The translations under genes were made by a program, and so were the position numbers. 61,811 nt of DNA from positions 1 through 61,811 of the forward strand of contig JAHISX010000004.1 in assembly GCA_018817915.1 (NCBI GenBank), written 5' to 3'. Shown here piece by piece: positions 27,180 to 37,310 of this stretch. Below the pieces are notes generated by a model. The model was given only the letters and a program-made list of their open reading frames with translations. It did not search any database and had not been told where the DNA came from. The DNA comes from Bacillota bacterium. Lineage in GTDB: Bacteria > Bacillota_I > Bacilli_A > Acholeplasmatales > Acholeplasmataceae. Numbering within the stretch: the stretch's first letter is position 1; every line of letters starts with the position of its first letter.

Positions 27180-29783
27180 ATGGAAACAACCAGTTTAAAA
27201 ACAACTGAAGGTTATGTAAAAGAAATTAACATATCCACAGAAATGAAAACTTCATTCTTGAACTACGCGATGAGTGTTATTGTATCACGCGCACTTCCAG
27301 ATATTAGAGATGGCCTTAAGCCAGTTCAAAGACGTATTTTATACGCAATGAATGATTTAGGAATGTCAGCATCTACCGCACATAAAAAATCAGCGAGAAT
27401 CGTTGGGGAAGTTATTGGTAAATATCATCCACACGGTGACTTAAGTGTTTATGAAGCTATGGTACGTATGGCACAACCATTCTCCTATAGAATGCCTTTA
27501 ATTGACGGCCATGGTAACTTTGGTTCAGTCGATGGAGATGGTGCAGCAGCAATGCGTTATACTGAAGCAAGAATGTCTAAACTCGCAGGGGAACTTGTTA
27601 GAGACTTAGAAAAGAATACTGTAGATTTTGTCGATAACTACGATGGATCTGAACATGAGCCTAGTGTATTACCTGCAAGATATCCTAATTTACTAGTCAA
27701 CGGATCAACAGGTATTGCAGTTGGTATGGCAACAAATATTCCACCACATAATCTTGCTGAAGTTATTGATGGATTACTTGCCTATATGGATAATGAAGAA
27801 ATTACCATTGCAGAATTGATGGAATATATTAAAGGTCCTGATTTTCCAACTGGAGGACAAGTATTAGGTCTAACAGGCCTACGCCTAGCCTATGAAACAG
27901 GTAAAGGGATTATTGCCAATAGAGCAACTGCAGAAATCATTACACATAAAAACAAAAATAGTATTGTTGTCACAGCAATTCCTTACCAAGTGAATAAGAC
28001 AACATTAATTGAAAGAATCGCAGATATTGCTAAAGATAAAATTGTTGAAGGTATCACCGATTTAAGAGATGAATCAAACCGTAAAGGTATGCGTATTGTC
28101 ATTGAATTAAGAAGAGATGTTAACCCTCACGTCATGCTCAATAATCTCTATAAATACACACAACTTCAACAATCATTTGGTATTAATATGATTGCTCTTG
28201 TTAAAGGTCAACCTCAAATGGTAAACCTGAAAGAGATGCTTAAATATTACTTAGAACACCAAATAGAAGTTATCCAAAGAAGAACCATTTACGACCTAGA
28301 AAAAGCAGAAGCGAGACAACATATTTTGGATGGTTTAGTCATCGCACTTCACGACATTGATCGTGCGATTGAAATCATCAAACAAAATAGAACAGGTGAT
28401 GAAGCTAAAGAAGCTTTAATTGCTGAGTATAAATTTTCAGAAATTCAAGCAAGAGCAATTCTTGATATGCGTTTGCAACGTTTGACTGGTATGGAAATTG
28501 AAAAGATCGAATCCGAGCTCAATGATTTGGTAATTAAGATTACTGATTACAAGGAAATCATTGTGAGCCATATACGTAAGATAGAAATCATCAAAGAAGA
28601 ACTTACACAAATTAGAACTACTTACTACCAACCTCGCGAATCTGAAATCAATTTACATGAAGATTTAACAATTGAAAATGAAGATTTAATTCCAGTTGAA
28701 GATGTCATCATTACAGTCACTAATAATGGATATATCAAACGGATGAATGTTGATCATTATAAGACTCAAAATCGTGGTGGTGTTGGTATGTCTGGCATCA
28801 AGGTTCATGAAGATGATTATGTAGAACACATCCTCATGACATCAACGCATGATTACCATTTATTCTTTACAAACAAAGGTAGAGTCTATAAAATCAAGGG
28901 CTATCAAATTCCTGTAGGTTCAAGACAATCAAAAGGATTGCCAATTGTTAACTTATTAGACTTTGATGCTGATGAAACATTAACTTCATTTACAAGTGTA
29001 AAGAACTTCGAAGCTGAAAATGAATTCCTAACATTTATTACAAAACGTGGTGTTGTTAAACGCACACCGATTAGTGATTATCAAAATATTAGAACAAACG
29101 GGATCATCGCGATTAGCTTAAGAGAAAACGATGAATTATTAGGAGTTCGACTCACCGATGGAACCAAGGAAATCATTCTTGGCGCTTCCAATGGTAAAGC
29201 AATTAGATTTGCTGAAACCGATGTTAGATCTATGGGTAGAACAGCTGGTGGTGTTCGTGGAATGAGTATAGGTGCTGATGATGAAATTGTTGGTATTGCC
29301 ATCGTTGATAACGATCAAGAAGAAATTCTAGTTATTACCGAAAAGGGCTTTGGTAAGCGAACTATAGTTGATGAGTATCGTAAACAAATTCGTGGAGGTA
29401 AAGGTGTTAAGACCGTTAATGTTACTGAAAAGAATGGACGTTTATCAACACTTAGAACTGTATCAGATGATCAAGATTTAATTGTAGTTTCTGATAAAGG
29501 TGTTGTCATAAGAACTCACGTGGATCAAATTTCACAAACAAAACGTGCGACTCAAGGTGTTAGAATAATTAGACTTCGTCCAGATCATAAAGTATCGACC
29601 ATCGCTTTAGTTCCTAAGCAGGAAGAACTTGAAGAAGATGTTGTAGAAGAACAACAATTCACCCAAGAATCATTGCCTGTTGAACAAGAAAAGAAAATCT
29701 TAGGTGTTGTTGATTTAGCACCAGATGAAATTGAAGATGAAGATGAAGAAACAATTACGACTGATAGTTTATTTGATGAATAG
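27180..29783 (+). CDS. gyrA: DNA gyrase subunit A
   Basis: The 867-residue protein cuts and reseals DNA. The catalytic Tyr is Tyr127 in [12 protein letters not shown]. The C-terminal beta-pinwheel has the gyrase box as QIRGGKGV, which marks a true gyrase and not topoisomerase IV. An acidic tail of about 60 residues ends the protein. In the quinolone region [15 protein letters not shown], Leu88 stands where E. coli GyrA has Ser83. Confidence 0.97.
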   Translation: METTSLKTTEGYVKEINISTEMKTSFLNYAMSVIVSRALPDIRDGLKPVQRRILYAMNDLGMSASTAHKKSARIVGEVIGKYHPHGDLSVYEAMVRMAQPFSYRMPLIDGHGNFGSVDGDGAAAMRYTEARMSKLAGELVRDLEKNTVDFVDNYDGSEHEPSVLPARYPNLLVNGSTGIAVGMATNIPPHNLAEVIDGLLAYMDNEEITIAELMEYIKGPDFPTGGQVLGLTGLRLAYETGKGIIANRATAEIITHKNKNSIVVTAIPYQVNKTTLIERIADIAKDKIVEGITDLRDESNRKGMRIVIELRRDVNPHVMLNNLYKYTQLQQSFGINMIALVKGQPQMVNLKEMLKYYLEHQIEVIQRRTIYDLEKAEARQHILDGLVIALHDIDRAIEIIKQNRTGDEAKEALIAEYKFSEIQARAILDMRLQRLTGMEIEKIESELNDLVIKITDYKEIIVSHIRKIEIIKEELTQIRTTYYQPRESEINLHEDLTIENEDLIPVEDVIITVTNNGYIKRMNVDHYKTQNRGGVGMSGIKVHEDDYVEHILMTSTHDYHLFFTNKGRVYKIKGYQIPVGSRQSKGLPIVNLLDFDADETLTSFTSVKNFEAENEFLTFITKRGVVKRTPISDYQNIRTNGIIAISLRENDELLGVRLTDGTKEIILGASNGKAIRFAETDVRSMGRTAGGVRGMSIGADDEIVGIAIVDNDQEEILVITEKGFGKRTIVDEYRKQIRGGKGVKTVNVTEKNGRLSTLRTVSDDQDLIVVSDKGVVIRTHVDQISQTKRATQGVRIIRLRPDHKVSTIALVPKQEELEEDVVEEQQFTQESLPVEQEKKILGVVDLAPDEIEDEDEETITTDSLFDE

Positions 29784-29800
29784 TAAAAGATAATTAAAAG

Positions 29801-29828
29801 CCATTCCATGATTTGGAATGGTTTTTTT
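29801..29828 (+). terminator. Terminator of gyrA
   Basis: CCATTCCA (29801-29808) pairs with TGGAATGG (29814-29821), followed by seven T. Confidence 0.93.
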
Positions 29829-29855
29829 GCTATATAAAAAGTCTTGTTGTATAAT
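29827..29855 (+). promoter_or_regulatory. Promoter of the LtaS-like gene
   Basis: TTGCTA (29827-29832), a 17-bp spacer and TATAAT (29850-29855) start in the T-run of the gyrA terminator. Confidence 0.7.
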
Positions 29856-29891
29856 ATGGTATATGAACATGAATATATGGGGTAGTCAACA

Positions 29892-32018
29892 ATGAAAAAT
29901 AAGAACCAGTCACAACTTTATTTCTTCTACGTAGGTGCTTTTTTTATATTGAATGTAATGAATACATATATGCTTACAATCCAAGGCTTGAATCGATATA
30001 TTGCTCCATTTGAGCATACTTTTCAAGGTGAAATTAATGCTATTTTAGGTAATTTTGGAGTCCTTTTAATCATTGTTTTAATTGCTTTTATGTTCATTCG
30101 AAAAGCAAGAGGAAGAATGATTTTTCTATTAATTATCACGCTTATTTTGAATACATTCATTTTCGCTATGGGTGTTTTTAATCTCTATTTTGGAACCGCA
30201 TTTTCAATGTCGATGATCTCATTAATAAACAATCCATCGGATGGTTTTGCTGGTGGAGCAATTCTTTTAGCACTTGAAGAATTATTTACTTACTGGCGTA
30301 TTGTTGTCTTCTTTCCCTTTATTATTTTACTTGTTGGTTACTTCTTAACAAACCGGAAAGAAATGAAAATGATCTACTTTAATGTTCCACTTAAGCACTA
30401 TTTTATTGGATTTTTCTCATCTGTTTTGATTATGTTTGTTGCCATATTTTCATACTTCCAACAATACAAAATGATCTTGCCAGTCAGTGCCGTTGAGAGT
30501 ACGTTTGCAGTCCAAAATCTTGGTGTATATCCATATTATTTAGGAGAGTTTATTGGAACACCTTTTGATGTCAATCTAAGAACACTACTAGATTTAGAAG
30601 ATGACGAAGACTTGGCTAATGCTTTTCAAGAATATAATAAGAATCAAGATGAATACATTAATTTTTTTGATGGTAATACCTACTCTAACAGGTTAACGAT
30701 TGACCAAGCTGTAGATGACTTATATATTGATGATTCAATAGCTCTAGGTGATAGTCTTCAAGGTATTCTTGAAGGTAGAAATATGGTTTTAGTTCATATT
30801 GAATCTATGAACCATTTCCTTTTAGAAAACGAATATACGAATGAAAAATTAGTATTTTATAATCAGATTTTGAATCAAAGTTTTGTCTTTAATAACTTCT
30901 ATAATAACGTAGGTATGGGTGTAAGTTCTGATGCTGAACTTGCGATTCTTACCGGTTTATATCCAAAAGGTGACAGCACATTATACTGGGATTATAATGA
31001 TGTTAAATTTGATTTGAATTCCCTTCCTAAGTATTTTAATACAGAAGGATATTATACAGAAGCAATCCATGGTGACCAAGAAACTTTCTATAATAGAGAT
31101 GTTGTCTATCCAGATTTAATGGAGTTTGATAACTTTTATTCTCTAGAAGATTTTATTGATGATGGCTATAATGTCGAGGAAGGCTTTATATATGATACGA
31201 CGAATAACCTAACACACATCAGCCCCTGGGTTAGTGATTATTTTTTAGCTGATACGGTCAGTTTAGTTGGAAGTTCTCTTTCAGCAATGAATCAATCATT
31301 TATGTTGTTTCCTATAACAATGATGCCACATACACCTTTTGATCACGACCCAAATGGTGTTAGAACCGATGAGTATCCTCAGTATACAAACAACCTTCAA
31401 AATTTGACGATGAAATACATCAATTATGCAGATTATTATGATGAAACAATGAAACGTTTTTTCCTAAATGAAAATAACGAAGATCAAACATTAGATAATA
31501 CCGTCTACATTTTTTACAGTGATCACGGATCAGGACTTAAAAATGGGGATTTAAGTAAACTTTATGATAGAGACCTAAGTATTATGGAAGAAAGAAAAAT
31601 TCTTCAACAAATTGTATCATTTATTTATGTTCCTGGCGAAGAGTATATCGATTTAGGTGACTATCAAATTCGAAAAGGACTATTGACCGGAGAGCAAGAT
31701 TTAGTTAGAAGTGAAGTTGATCTTTATCGAACGATTATTGAGTTGTTTAATTTACCTGTAGGTAGTGACGCTTATTATGGTGTCCATGGAATGAGTACCG
31801 AACCTACATTTGCTTTGGATAACCGATTAATGGATGTCGTAACTGATGAAGTTTTCTTCTCAATGAGAAATAAAGTAAAGACATTCCCTGAAACAACTGT
31901 TGTTTCTGAAGATGTCTATGATTATATTGTTAGATTTAAGCTATTATCTGACCTTATTGTGTCTAGAGCAACCATGCAAACACAAATTGATGAAGCAATT
32001 TTAAGATATTATGGTTAA
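29892..32018 (+). CDS. LtaS-like phosphoglycerol transferase/sulfatase-family membrane enzyme
   Basis: The 708-residue protein has five N-terminal membrane helices (about 10-195) and an extracellular alkaline-phosphatase-superfamily domain (about 290-640), the layout of lipoteichoic acid synthases. Metal and active-site residues are visible: HIES with Glu304, MPHTPF with His480 and YSDHGSG with Asp544-His545. The usual nucleophile motif G-K-T-S-D reads G-V-S-S-D (343-347), so Ser345 replaces the conserved Thr. It would move glycerol phosphate or a similar head group onto a surface glycolipid. It overlaps the DUF1361 gene by 8 nt and heads an envelope-glycan operon. Confidence 0.83.
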   Translation: MKNKNQSQLYFFYVGAFFILNVMNTYMLTIQGLNRYIAPFEHTFQGEINAILGNFGVLLIIVLIAFMFIRKARGRMIFLLIITLILNTFIFAMGVFNLYFGTAFSMSMISLINNPSDGFAGGAILLALEELFTYWRIVVFFPFIILLVGYFLTNRKEMKMIYFNVPLKHYFIGFFSSVLIMFVAIFSYFQQYKMILPVSAVESTFAVQNLGVYPYYLGEFIGTPFDVNLRTLLDLEDDEDLANAFQEYNKNQDEYINFFDGNTYSNRLTIDQAVDDLYIDDSIALGDSLQGILEGRNMVLVHIESMNHFLLENEYTNEKLVFYNQILNQSFVFNNFYNNVGMGVSSDAELAILTGLYPKGDSTLYWDYNDVKFDLNSLPKYFNTEGYYTEAIHGDQETFYNRDVVYPDLMEFDNFYSLEDFIDDGYNVEEGFIYDTTNNLTHISPWVSDYFLADTVSLVGSSLSAMNQSFMLFPITMMPHTPFDHDPNGVRTDEYPQYTNNLQNLTMKYINYADYYDETMKRFFLNENNEDQTLDNTVYIFYSDHGSGLKNGDLSKLYDRDLSIMEERKILQQIVSFIYVPGEEYIDLGDYQIRKGLLTGEQDLVRSEVDLYRTIIELFNLPVGSDAYYGVHGMSTEPTFALDNRLMDVVTDEVFFSMRNKVKTFPETTVVSEDVYDYIVRFKLLSDLIVSRATMQTQIDEAILRYYG

Positions 32019-32706
32019 AATATTCAATATTAAGATTCATAAATTTTATATTGCTTCCTTGGGGTACATGATAGTTTCTCTTGTTTTAGGGAAATACTTA
32101 CAAGATGGGCTTATCGTCTTTTTAGCATGGAACATGTTTTTAGCAACTCTTGTCTATTTGTTAAGCACAATTCTTGCTTACCTTATCAATAAAAAAGCAA
32201 AATTATGGATGATTTTAGTGTTGTTAGCGCTGTGGGTCTTGTTTTTCCCTAATAGTTTATACATGTTAACTGATTTTATTCATTTCCAAGACAGTCACTA
32301 CTTTATTAGATATATGGATATTTATAATTACGATTTGTCAGAGTGGTGGGTGTTTGCACATATTACTATTGGTGCACTTTATGCAGCAAAATTGGGAGTT
32401 GAGTCCATAAAGAAGCTCGAACCTTTTGCTAAAAAGCACATGACAAAATATTACAATTATGCATTAACTTTCCTATTTTTACTTTCAAGTTTTGGCATAT
32501 TCGTTGGTCGTTTCTTGAGATTTAATTCTTGGAATATTTTCGGATTAATTACACAAATTGATGTAATCATCTCATATGGAGCATTCTTCATAGGATTTTT
32601 AGGCATCTTTATTGTTGTACATTGGGTTACCTATTTCTTATTTTCAAATGAAAAGAGTAATATATATAATATAGAAAACAAAAACGTTATGGAGGATAAA
32701 AAATGA
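32011..32706 (+). CDS. DUF1361 family membrane protein
   Basis: The 231-residue protein has about six membrane helices and the family pattern LFFPNSLYMLTDFIHFQD, later LFLLSSFGIFVGRFLRFNSW. The function of DUF1361 is unknown. The start overlaps the LtaS-like stop (ATGGTTAA) and the stop overlaps the galE start (ATGA), so all three are co-translated. A part in export or assembly of a surface glycolipid polymer is an inference from position. Confidence 0.8.
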   Translation: MVKIFNIKIHKFYIASLGYMIVSLVLGKYLQDGLIVFLAWNMFLATLVYLLSTILAYLINKKAKLWMILVLLALWVLFFPNSLYMLTDFIHFQDSHYFIRYMDIYNYDLSEWWVFAHITIGALYAAKLGVESIKKLEPFAKKHMTKYYNYALTFLFLLSSFGIFVGRFLRFNSWNIFGLITQIDVIISYGAFFIGFLGIFIVVHWVTYFLFSNEKSNIYNIENKNVMEDKK

Positions 32707-33671
32707 AAGTATTAGTCGTTGGTGGTGCAGGATATATCGGTTCCCACACAGTTTATGAATTAATTAAAGATAACCAAGAGGTTATTATTTTAGATAATCT
32801 TTCAAGTGGATACAAGGAATTGGTTCATCCTAAAGCTAAATTTTATTTAGGCGATATCAAAGTCAAATCAGATGTTGAAAATGTCTTTAAGCAAGAAAAA
32901 ATAGATGTTGTTATGCATTTTGCGGCTAAACTAATCGTACCCGAAAGTGTCAAAGAACCTCTTGCTTATTACTATAATAATGTCGAAGGTGTACGAGTTT
33001 TGTTAGAAGTGATGAACGAACATAACGTTAAGAAATTTGTCTTTTCTTCAACAGCTGCAGTCTATGGTGAAGCTAGTGGCGTTTGCCAAGAAGATATGAT
33101 TACTAAGCCAATTAATCCATATGGTGAAACCAAGTTAGCTTGTGAAAGAATGATTTCATGGGTGGCAAATGCACATGATTTCAAATTTGTCATATTCAGA
33201 TATTTCAATGTAGCTGGAGCAGATGAATCATTAAAAATTGGTCTTATGAAAGATCAACTAACTCACTTAATTCCTCTAGCTATTCAAGGAATCATCGGTA
33301 TTCGTGACCATTTAACTATCTATGGTAATGACTATCCTACAAAAGATGGTACATGCGTCCGAGATTATATTCACGTCAGCGACCTAGCTTCAGCTCATGT
33401 ACTTGGAGCTCATTATTTATTTGAAGGTGGAAAATCAGAAACAATTAATTTGGGTTCAAGTCAAGGATTTACAGTACTAGAAGTTGCTCAAGCAGTTAAT
33501 GAGATCGCACCACTTAAAGTAGTTATCGGACCAAGAAGAGATGGAGATCCAGCTGAACTTATCGCATCCAATGAAAAAGCACAACGTATCTTAAAATGGG
33601 TTCCTAAATATGAACTAAAAGATATTGTCTTATCTGATTATAATTATAGAAAAAAGATTTCAAATAGATAA
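32703..33671 (+). CDS. galE: UDP-glucose 4-epimerase
   Basis: The 322-residue short-chain dehydrogenase interconverts UDP-glucose and UDP-galactose. The NAD site is VVGGAGYIGSH at the N-terminus, and the catalytic set is the Ser/Thr of FSSTAAVYG and the Tyr-Lys of NPYGETK. SD TGGAGG precedes the ATG. With galU 3 kb downstream it supplies UDP-hexoses for glycolipids or a polysaccharide. Confidence 0.95.
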   Translation: MKVLVVGGAGYIGSHTVYELIKDNQEVIILDNLSSGYKELVHPKAKFYLGDIKVKSDVENVFKQEKIDVVMHFAAKLIVPESVKEPLAYYYNNVEGVRVLLEVMNEHNVKKFVFSSTAAVYGEASGVCQEDMITKPINPYGETKLACERMISWVANAHDFKFVIFRYFNVAGADESLKIGLMKDQLTHLIPLAIQGIIGIRDHLTIYGNDYPTKDGTCVRDYIHVSDLASAHVLGAHYLFEGGKSETINLGSSQGFTVLEVAQAVNEIAPLKVVIGPRRDGDPAELIASNEKAQRILKWVPKYELKDIVLSDYNYRKKISNR

Positions 33672-33694
33672 TTCATTGATTAAAGGGGAAATAG

Positions 33695-34453
33695 ATGAAG
33701 GATATAGCTAAAAATAATATATGGTATATTATTGGTCTTTTTCTTATTGGGTTAGGACTATTAACCCATTTTTTAATTACGCAATTATTTTTGGAAGGTG
33801 ATTTTTTCTATTTTCTTCGATATTATGCCGAACCATATATATTGTGGGGGTTTATAGGTATTGGATCAGCCATCATATTGTTTCACTTTACTAGAAGCCA
33901 AGTATTTAAAGAAACATTGATCATAATTAATCAACCAATAAGTTACTTTATTATGCTTTCGATTGTAACAACAATCATTTCTATTATTTTGAATGGGACA
34001 TTTAGCATTATATTTGTTGCTGCATATACGATTTTCTGCATTATTTTATCTATTATATCCAGTAAAAACTACATATATTTAGTCGTTTTAGCATCGATAC
34101 TCATCTTACCAATAGAAAAAATATATTCATTAATAAATGGATCATTTAGCTTAATTTTATTTGATATTATCTTTTTTGCATCTATAGGAACGGAATTATA
34201 TTTAATTGCTAGCACAGTTGTTAAAATGCTCAGAAAAGGTATAAAAAGAAAAGAATTGAATTTATTTTTTGATTTTACAGTTATCTTTTCTCTAGGAATT
34301 TTCTTCTTTACGACGTATAGTTTGCGAACATTTGGAACAGCTAGAGAAATTTTACGCGATTCTAGATTTCCTTATGCAGCATTTTTGTTGATAGGTTATT
34401 CTACATATATGATGTTTAGATTTTGGGAAAAACATAGATTACATATATCATAA
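33695..34453 (+). CDS. Multi-pass membrane protein of unknown function
   Basis: The 252-residue, very hydrophobic protein has about seven membrane helices and basic inner loops (KMLRKGIKRKELN). No family was recognised. SD AAGGGGAA precedes the ATG, 23 nt after galE, so it probably belongs to the same operon and serves the envelope. Confidence 0.7.
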   Translation: MKDIAKNNIWYIIGLFLIGLGLLTHFLITQLFLEGDFFYFLRYYAEPYILWGFIGIGSAIILFHFTRSQVFKETLIIINQPISYFIMLSIVTTIISIILNGTFSIIFVAAYTIFCIILSIISSKNYIYLVVLASILILPIEKIYSLINGSFSLILFDIIFFASIGTELYLIASTVVKMLRKGIKRKELNLFFDFTVIFSLGIFFFTTYSLRTFGTAREILRDSRFPYAAFLLIGYSTYMMFRFWEKHRLHIS

Positions 34454-34501
34454 CTGAATGTAATCATTAAAAAAATCAAAATTCAATTCAATATATACAT
34501 A

Positions 34502-34534
34502 TATGTAAAAAAAAACAACAAAAACTGTTGTTTT
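34502..34534 (-). terminator. Terminator of uppP
   Basis: On the minus strand AAAACAACA pairs with TGTTGTTTT (34534-34512) and a long T-run follows. It also separates uppP from the converging operon. Confidence 0.85.
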
Positions 34535-34553
34535 CATATATTAATGTGATTGA

Positions 34554-35363
34554 TTATATAAAATATAAAAGAATCGAAATAAAACCTACAAATAAGCAAT
34601 ATCCTGCAAAATAAATCAGATTCTTAACTTTAACATATTGGTACAGTACCTTAACTGCTAATAAACTGAATACAAAACTCATTATAAACGCTACAACGTA
34701 TCCAATAATATTAATATTTTCACTTACTGTAAAAGCTTCGTATATACCAAGAAGTGATACTGGAACTGAAACCACGATATAACTTAAGAAAGAAAATCTA
34801 AGTACTTTTTTGAGTTCAATTTTTTGCATTAACCCACCAGTCATTGTAATACCGCTTCGTGAAATACCAGGGAATACAGCAAACATTTGGAATGCTCCAA
34901 TGATTAATGCGTTTTTCCAAGTGATCTGATTTTTCCATTGAATGTCTTTAACTCGATAGACAAAATAGAGAAGTGCACCAGTCAAAATAAGTGCAAAACC
35001 TACAGACAATAAGTCATTGGGAAGATAATCCTTAAAGAAAAATCCAAAAATTCCGATTGGAATGACGGCAATGAGTAATTTAACCACATACTGAAAATCT
35101 TCTTTGCTCGTTTCTTCCCTAAGAATCAAATAATGCCAAGTGCCTTTAATGAGTTGACCAACATCTTTTCTGAAGAAATAGAGTAAGGCTAAAAAGGATC
35201 CTGTATTTGTGATCATCAAAAAAACAGTCAAATTAGATAAGTCAATATTAAACAAATGAGCAAACAATGTCAAATGTCCACTACTCGAAACTGGAAAGAC
35301 TTCAGTTATACCTTGGATAATTCCAAGGATAATGTACTTTAAAATTTCTAGAAATTCTATCAT
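34554..35363 (-). CDS. uppP: Undecaprenyl-diphosphatase UppP/BacA
   Basis: The 269-residue membrane enzyme converts undecaprenyl diphosphate to the monophosphate carrier. The motifs are GITEVFPVSSSGHL near the N-terminus and FPGISRSGITMTGG in the middle, the two halves of the active site. I chose the ATG at 35363 (MIEFLEIL), preceded by GGTGAT and matching family starts. It is divergent from the PopT gene, which acts on the same lipid. Confidence 0.95.
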   Translation of the reverse strand: MIEFLEILKYIILGIIQGITEVFPVSSSGHLTLFAHLFNIDLSNLTVFLMITNTGSFLALLYFFRKDVGQLIKGTWHYLILREETSKEDFQYVVKLLIAVIPIGIFGFFFKDYLPNDLLSVGFALILTGALLYFVYRVKDIQWKNQITWKNALIIGAFQMFAVFPGISRSGITMTGGLMQKIELKKVLRFSFLSYIVVSVPVSLLGIYEAFTVSENINIIGYVVAFIMSFVFSLLAVKVLYQYVKVKNLIYFAGYCLFVGFISILLYFI

Positions 35364-35448
35364 GTTATCACCATCATTATTATAGCATAGATAAACCATA
35401 TGAAATATGCTAAAATAGTAACAATCTTCAAATTTAATCTATGCGTCA

Positions 35449-35464
35449 AGGATATAAATATCCT
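35449..35464. repeat. Palindrome AGGATATAAATATCCT between uppP and popT
   Basis: A perfect 7-bp inverted repeat with a 2-bp centre lies about 10 bp upstream of a TATAAT (35474-35479) for the DUF368 gene, over the expected -35. It has the shape of a dimeric repressor site. Confidence 0.45.
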
Positions 35465-35507
35465 GAAATGCGTTATAATATATATAAGTTATCCATAAGG
35501 AGCATTC

Positions 35508-36395
35508 ATGAATCATTTAATAAAGATTATTAAAGGAAGTTTAGTAGGACTGGGAAGCATTCTTCCTGGAGTCAGCGGATCAATGATTGCTGCTATTTTA
35601 AATATATATCAAAATCTAATTACAGCACTGAATAATTTTACAAAACATCCTATCCAATCAATTATCAATGTTTGGCAATACATCGTTGGAGTATTTGTTG
35701 GATTGGGTATAGGATTCCTATTCATTAGTACATTTTTAGATGCAGCCCCAATTCCATTCACCCTTCTATTTATTGGTTTCATTTTAGGAGCTATTCCAGG
35801 ATTAAAAAAAGAAATTAAAGTTGAAAAATATCATTGGCATCATTTCTTCACAATGTTTATCGCAATGCTTGTGATGTTTGGATTCTTATTTATTCAAGAA
35901 CAAACTGCCGTTGTAGATAGTTGGACATATTACATCATTATTTTCTTTATTGGCGTAATTACAGCAATTTCAATTATCATTCCAGGTTTGAGTGGGGCTA
36001 CTATGCTCATGGCTTTGGGATACTATCAAACACTTATTACAATAGGTAGTGATTTCTTAAAAGATTTAGGAACTTTAAATTTTAGTTCTGTAGCTAGTCA
36101 ATTACCTATGGTAGGACTACTCGTAATTGGCATTATCTTCGGTATGCTTGTGATGGGGAAAGTCATGTATCAACTATTAAAACATTATAAAGCTCATTTC
36201 TATTTTGCGGTTTTAGGTATTGTTTTAATCTCTCCATTTAATATATTGTTCACCCTTCAATCAAATACAACCGATAATGTTTTTCAATCTCCATGGTATA
36301 TGTGGGTAATCGGAGCTGTATTATTCTTTATTGGTATTGCCGCAACCTATTTTATGTCTAAAAAAGATTTAGTAGAGGAGAATAAAAATGATTAA
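35508..36395 (+). CDS. popT: DUF368 polyprenyl-phosphate transporter PopT
   Basis: The 295-residue protein has eight to nine membrane helices and the family repeats GLGSILPGVSGSMIAAIL and, in the second half, SIIIPGLSGATMLMALG. DUF368 proteins have been shown to recycle undecaprenyl phosphate across the membrane. The divergent neighbour uppP makes that lipid. SD AAGGAG precedes the ATG; galU overlaps its end by 8 nt. Confidence 0.9.
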   Translation: MNHLIKIIKGSLVGLGSILPGVSGSMIAAILNIYQNLITALNNFTKHPIQSIINVWQYIVGVFVGLGIGFLFISTFLDAAPIPFTLLFIGFILGAIPGLKKEIKVEKYHWHHFFTMFIAMLVMFGFLFIQEQTAVVDSWTYYIIIFFIGVITAISIIIPGLSGATMLMALGYYQTLITIGSDFLKDLGTLNFSSVASQLPMVGLLVIGIIFGMLVMGKVMYQLLKHYKAHFYFAVLGIVLISPFNILFTLQSNTTDNVFQSPWYMWVIGAVLFFIGIAATYFMSKKDLVEENKND

Positions 36396-37254
36396 AAAAG
36401 CTGTTATTCCTGCTGCTGGGTATGGTACGCGTTTTTTACCTATCACCAAAGCTTTACCTAAGGAATTGTTACCCATCATTGATCATCCAACAATTGAATA
36501 TATTGTTAATGAGGCAATTGAAAGTGGGATTACGGATATTTTACTCATTGTCAGCAGCAACAAGAATGCAATTATTGACTACTTTGACTACAATCTTGAA
36601 CTAGAAACCATTCTTTTAAGCAAAAACAAGTTAGAAGAATATGGAATCATCCGCAATATCGCACAAGGTGTTAACATTCACTATATTAGACAAAGAGAAC
36701 AATTAGGATTAGGACATGCAGTTCTTCAAGCTGAAGCATTTATCGGAAACGATCCATTTGCTATTCTTCTTGGTGATGATATGTATGTTGGAAAAGATAA
36801 ACCAGCAATCAGACAAATGATGGATGCATACAATGAAGTACACACCAATGTTTTAGGAACTATTGAAGTTGATTATAAAGATACTTATAAATACGGTATT
36901 TGTATTCCTAAAGGCAAAAAAGAAGGCAAACTAACCGAGCTTAAAGGTGTAGTAGAAAAACCAAAAGTTGAGGATGCACCATCAAGATCCGCGATTGGTG
37001 GAAGATATGTACTCACACCAACAATCTTTAAGTACTTAAAAAATCAAACAAGAGGTGCAGGTAATGAAATTCAACTTACCGATGCAATCTTGCGTATGAT
37101 GGATGAAGAAAAAGTTTATTCATATGATATTGAAGGCAAACGTTATGATGTTGGAAATAAAGTTGATTATATTGAAGCAATCTTAGATTTTGGGCTTCAA
37201 AAACCAGAAATCAAAGAAGAATTACAAAAGCTAATCAACAAAAAAAGTAAATAA
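36388..37254 (+). CDS. galU: UTP-glucose-1-phosphate uridylyltransferase
   Basis: The 288-residue nucleotidyltransferase makes UDP-glucose. It has the nucleotide motif PAAGYGTRFLPITKALPKE, the substrate segment FAILLGDDMYV and VEKPKVEDAPS. SD AGAGGAG precedes the ATG, which overlaps the PopT gene. It works with galE in glycolipid or polysaccharide precursor supply. Confidence 0.96.
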   Translation: MIKKAVIPAAGYGTRFLPITKALPKELLPIIDHPTIEYIVNEAIESGITDILLIVSSNKNAIIDYFDYNLELETILLSKNKLEEYGIIRNIAQGVNIHYIRQREQLGLGHAVLQAEAFIGNDPFAILLGDDMYVGKDKPAIRQMMDAYNEVHTNVLGTIEVDYKDTYKYGICIPKGKKEGKLTELKGVVEKPKVEDAPSRSAIGGRYVLTPTIFKYLKNQTRGAGNEIQLTDAILRMMDEEKVYSYDIEGKRYDVGNKVDYIEAILDFGLQKPEIKEELQKLINKKSK

Positions 37255-37275
37255 TCGTTAGACATATGTGTCTAC

Positions 37276-37304
37276 TTTACATTTAAAGATAAAAAACATA
37301 TAAT
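37276..37304 (+). promoter_or_regulatory. Promoter of the serS T-box leader
   Basis: TTTACA (37276-37281), 17 bp and TATAAT (37299-37304) precede the T-box leader. Confidence 0.8.
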
Positions 37305-37310
37305 ATAGAT

